Part shown: positions 62,009 to 64,000 of the stretch, piece after piece
Numbering within the stretch: position 1 is the first letter of the stretch
Layout of the letters: every line of letters starts with the position of its first letter
Origin: CAVTPU01 sp963736695
GTDB taxonomy: Bacteria; Actinomycetota; Actinomycetes; Mycobacteriales; Micromonosporaceae
DNA length: 64,000 nt
Direction: 5' to 3'
Assembly: GCA_963736695.1 (NCBI GenBank)
Contig: CAVTPU010000004.1
Coordinates: 1,302,001 to 1,366,000 of the forward strand
Made by a program: the position numbers and the translations under genes
The notes under the pieces: generated by a model
What the model saw: only the letters and a program-made list of their open reading frames with translations
The model's database searches: none
Told to the model about the DNA's origin: nothing

Positions 62009-62212
62009 GTGTCCGATGCAGAAAGACGCATTGCTGAGGCGGCGAAAACCAGAGCGACGTCACTGGACCTCTACGACATGCAACTGACTGAGCTACCGGC
62101 CTCAGCCGGCAACCTCACATCTCTCACCACGCTCGACCTGGAGCACAACCGACTGACGCCTGAGCTCGAAGCCGCACACCGAGAGGGGATCGGCCCGAAT
62201 CGCCGAAAGTGA
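62009..62212 (+). CDS. short LRR-family relic
   Basis: 67 residues from GTG 62009. The start SDAERRIAEAAKTRATSLDL and end NRLTPELEAAHREG correspond to the two ends of the longer LRR proteins at 58.2-59.9 kb, with one to two LRR units left between them; the GLRSFLTRQ cap is missing. It is probably a paralogue shrunk by deletion. Whether it is still made is uncertain. It lies on the opposite strand from its relatives. Confidence 0.5.
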   Translation: MSDAERRIAEAAKTRATSLDLYDMQLTELPASAGNLTSLTTLDLEHNRLTPELEAAHREGIGPNRRK

Positions 62213-62215
62213 GCT

Positions 62216-62234
62216 CGACAGGGTCATCCTGTCG
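62216..62234. terminator. short bidirectional hairpin
   Basis: CGACAGG (62216-62222) and CCTGTCG (62228-62234) pair over 7 bp with a 5-nt loop, between the convergent LRR relic and the gene at 62246. Confidence 0.55.
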
Positions 62235-62245
62235 GTGAGGCCTCG

Positions 62246-62776
62246 TTATTCATGCTCGGTAAGCGGAAGCGCGACCGAGGAGGCGCCGCCGACGTGGTCA
62301 CCGGAGTGCGCCGGCGGCGGTCGGTCGGTCGAGGCCGACCGGGCGAACAACCGTCCCCGGCCGGACAGCCCGGTGCGATAGGTCACGTCGCACGTCACCA
62401 GGTGGATCGGCGGTGCGGGGGTGACGGACCGGCGAGCACCCCAGCGCACCCAGATCGCGATCCGCCCGGCGGCGGCCTCCGCCGCCAGTTTGTCGAGTGT
62501 GCGTTGGCGATCGGTGTGATCGATCTCGATGACGACCGGCGCCCCCACCGGGCGCGCGCATGCGACGTCGAGCACGGAGTGCTCGCGGGACCGGGGCGGT
62601 GGCAACGTCACCACGCTGGGTGCCCGCAGATAGACCCGCCAGCCTTCGCCGCGTCCCCACGCCGCCGTCGCGTCGATGATTCGCGACGTGACCTCGTCGG
62701 TCGTCAGGTCAACGAAGATCAGCCGTTCAAGCGACCGAGTCAGCGAGGCGGCCACCCGTTCCCCGTCGTCACTCAT
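62246..62776 (-). CDS. hypothetical protein
   Basis: 176 residues from ATG 62776; ATG 62857 would add 27 low-complexity residues and leave 5 bp to the gene before. Middle part VVIEIDHTDRQRTLDKLAAEAAAGRIAIWVRWG has an acidic-x-acidic strand and could be a PD-(D/E)xK-like core, but no second motif is certain. Front part LERLIFVDLTTDEVTSRIIDATAAW is helical. I do not recognise a family function. Confidence 0.6.
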   Translation of the reverse strand: MSDDGERVAASLTRSLERLIFVDLTTDEVTSRIIDATAAWGRGEGWRVYLRAPSVVTLPPPRSREHSVLDVACARPVGAPVVIEIDHTDRQRTLDKLAAEAAAGRIAIWVRWGARRSVTPAPPIHLVTCDVTYRTGLSGRGRLFARSASTDRPPPAHSGDHVGGASSVALPLTEHE

Positions 62777-62862
62777 GTCCACGTTCGTAGAATAACGCCC
62801 CCCGGAGCTAGCGTCGCCCGCCGCTTGGGCGTCGAGGCCGGTTGAGCCGCCCGACATCCGTG

Positions 62863-63873
62863 TCAGCGTTTGTTGAGAAACGTGTGCCCGAGAGGGGTCA
62901 GGCGATGCAGCATCGCCGGACCGTCCCGGCGCGACTCGAGCAGCCCGGCGGCGCGCAGGACCGAGGCGTGCTGACTCGCACCGGAGAGGGTGATGCCCAC
63001 CCGACGCGCCAACTGCCCCGTCGTGCGCTCGTGATCGGCGGCGATCAGAACCGCGGCACGGGTGCGTCCGAGCAGCTCTTCCAATGCGCGTACGCCGTCA
63101 ACGTCTTCGCCTTCCGGGTTGGCGAATATCCGCGCCACGTCGGCGATGTCGCGCACCATCGGATATACCAGAACATATGGCGCCGCCTCATCGAGAGGGC
63201 TGATATAGAGCGCCGGAATCTCGGCGAAGGCGGACGGAACGAGTTCGAGGCCACGCCCCGCCAGTGACATGTGCCGCTCAGGTCCGGGTGATGGCATTCG
63301 CAGCACCGGATGCGACCACGACAAGCAGGAATGCAGCGTCTGCATGAGCGCGTCGATTCCGCCGGTGGCCATGAGGGACGAACGAGTCGACTCCTCCCGC
63401 CGCAGCGAGAGGTGGATGTTGGTCCAATATGGAGCGATGGCTGTCGCATAAGCGTCGCGGAAGAAGCCGATTGCCTGCCGTCGGATATCGCGGTCGTCGG
63501 CGAGACGTCCCACCCACGGCGGCGGCAGCGACCGTCGACGGGCCGGGCTTTCCGGCAACTGATACACGCGAAAGATGTCTTGCCGCAGTGGTTCGGCAGG
63601 CACGCCCTCCAGCGTCGCCAACGCGTGCGACATGTTCGAGACGGGGCCGACGAGGGTGATCAAGTCAACGGGCGCATAGTGGCCCACCAGCTCCCCCAGT
63701 GCCATCGTCCACGACGGACGGTTGGAGAGGACCTTTTGGCGCCACCGTCGAGACCGGACAGTCGGCGGATATTTGAGGGTTATCAGGCTCAGCAGCGCCT
63801 CGGACAGGGGTCCATAGGTTGTCACAATCCGCGTACGCAGAAGGTCCTGCGCTGTGAAGTGAATGTTGAGCAC
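62863..63873 (-). CDS. ArsR-like winged-helix transcriptional regulator
   Basis: GTG 63873 is preferred (336 residues, VLNIHFTAQDLLRTRI at the start), since related proteins begin at this motif; ATG 63951 would add 26 residues. The last 75 residues form a winged helix: VLIAADHERTTGQLARRVGITLSGASQHASVLRAAGLLESRRDG. The large N-terminal part (about 250 residues) is typical of a group of actinobacterial ArsR-like regulators with unknown sensor domains. A minus-strand TACGAT near 63925 may be a -10. Confidence 0.75.
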   Translation of the reverse strand: MLNIHFTAQDLLRTRIVTTYGPLSEALLSLITLKYPPTVRSRRWRQKVLSNRPSWTMALGELVGHYAPVDLITLVGPVSNMSHALATLEGVPAEPLRQDIFRVYQLPESPARRRSLPPPWVGRLADDRDIRRQAIGFFRDAYATAIAPYWTNIHLSLRREESTRSSLMATGGIDALMQTLHSCLSWSHPVLRMPSPGPERHMSLAGRGLELVPSAFAEIPALYISPLDEAAPYVLVYPMVRDIADVARIFANPEGEDVDGVRALEELLGRTRAAVLIAADHERTTGQLARRVGITLSGASQHASVLRAAGLLESRRDGPAMLHRLTPLGHTFLNKR

Positions 63874-64000
63874 CGCGTTCCCGTCTCGCGTGGACACGTC
63901 CGGTAATCGTAGCGCTAGTTCGCGGTCGGCGGAAACGCGGTCAGCACGCATACACCACTCGTACGGGCATGGTGGTGTGCAGTTGATTGAGGCACTTTCC

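Noticed and set aside
14298..63951. Many long open frames antisense to annotated genes (for example 35387-36892, 21229-22764, 25107-26693)
   Set aside because: They mirror genes with strong family motifs, are rich in Arg, Asp, Gly and His as expected from GC-rich complement frames, and have no motifs of their own.
1..64000. tRNA, rRNA, insertion sequences, integrases, prophage genes
   Set aside because: None found: no transposase or integrase motif in any open frame and no cloverleaf or rRNA-like sequence noticed on either strand.

Overview
The window is GC-rich and looks like the chromosome of an actinomycete. GTG and TTG starts are common, most genes sit in tight operons with ATGA/GTGA overlaps, and several products belong to families known mainly from Actinobacteria (an MhuD-type heme oxygenase and an isonitrile-lipopeptide NRPS set). 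I cannot name the genus. No rRNA, tRNA, CRISPR array, insertion sequence or phage gene was seen. Tyrosine is mostly encoded by TAT although other C/T-ending codons mostly end in C, which is unusual at this GC content.

Layout. (1) 0-5 kb: a gene cut by the window edge, mhuD, a small membrane protein, an alpha/beta hydrolase, and an amidohydrolase + acyl-CoA ligase pair. (2) 5.2-13.8 kb: an apparent 11-gene operon (minus strand) for System I cytochrome c maturation (ccmE-A-B-C-D-F), a zinc-ribbon protein, a secreted protein, a six-heme NapC/NirT-like protein, a ten-heme cytochrome and a small membrane protein, with a divergent ccmG-like thioredoxin. CcmE carries Cys where the classical protein has its heme-binding His, and no ccmH is present. 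(3) 13.9-18.1 kb: VOC protein, TerC, surface protein, membrane protein, and a divergent DoxX/MarR pair with two clear operators. (4) 18.0-31.5 kb: an isonitrile-lipopeptide locus (ScoA-E/Rv0097-Rv0101 type) with an additional ACP and KAS III, an MFS exporter and a FecCD-type metal-chelate importer; together they suggest a made, exported and re-imported metallophore. (5) 31.8-38.6 kb: two ABC ATPase/permease pairs and an RND transporter. (6) 38.6-40.8 kb: an SMI1/KNR4-WG protein, a metallophosphatase, and a collapsed duplicate of the phosphatase flanks.

(7) 40.8-56.0 kb is the most unusual part. On the minus strand an operon encodes an orphan response regulator without its phospho-acceptor Asp, CysD, a CysN-CysC fusion (PAPS synthesis), a TauE/SafE permease and a spermidine-synthase-like protein. 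Divergent from it is a compact type II PKS/FAS-like cluster: ACP, holo-ACP synthase, ketoreductase, two hotdog proteins, a ketosynthase, a Cys-less ketosynthase, a natural ketosynthase/degenerate-ketosynthase fusion and a KAS III-like protein. The two hotdog proteins have lost opposite halves of the FabZ catalytic pair, which suggests an obligate heterodimeric dehydratase. A PAPS-dependent sulfotransferase follows. The simplest reading is a reduced or polyene-type acyl chain that is sulfated.

(8) 56-64 kb is accessory: a small membrane protein, a Crp/Fnr regulator, a GNAT fusion, three leucine-rich-repeat genes (one apparently frameshifted, one collapsed), two TPR-like genes in operon with an LRR gene, an unrecognised protein and an ArsR-like regulator.
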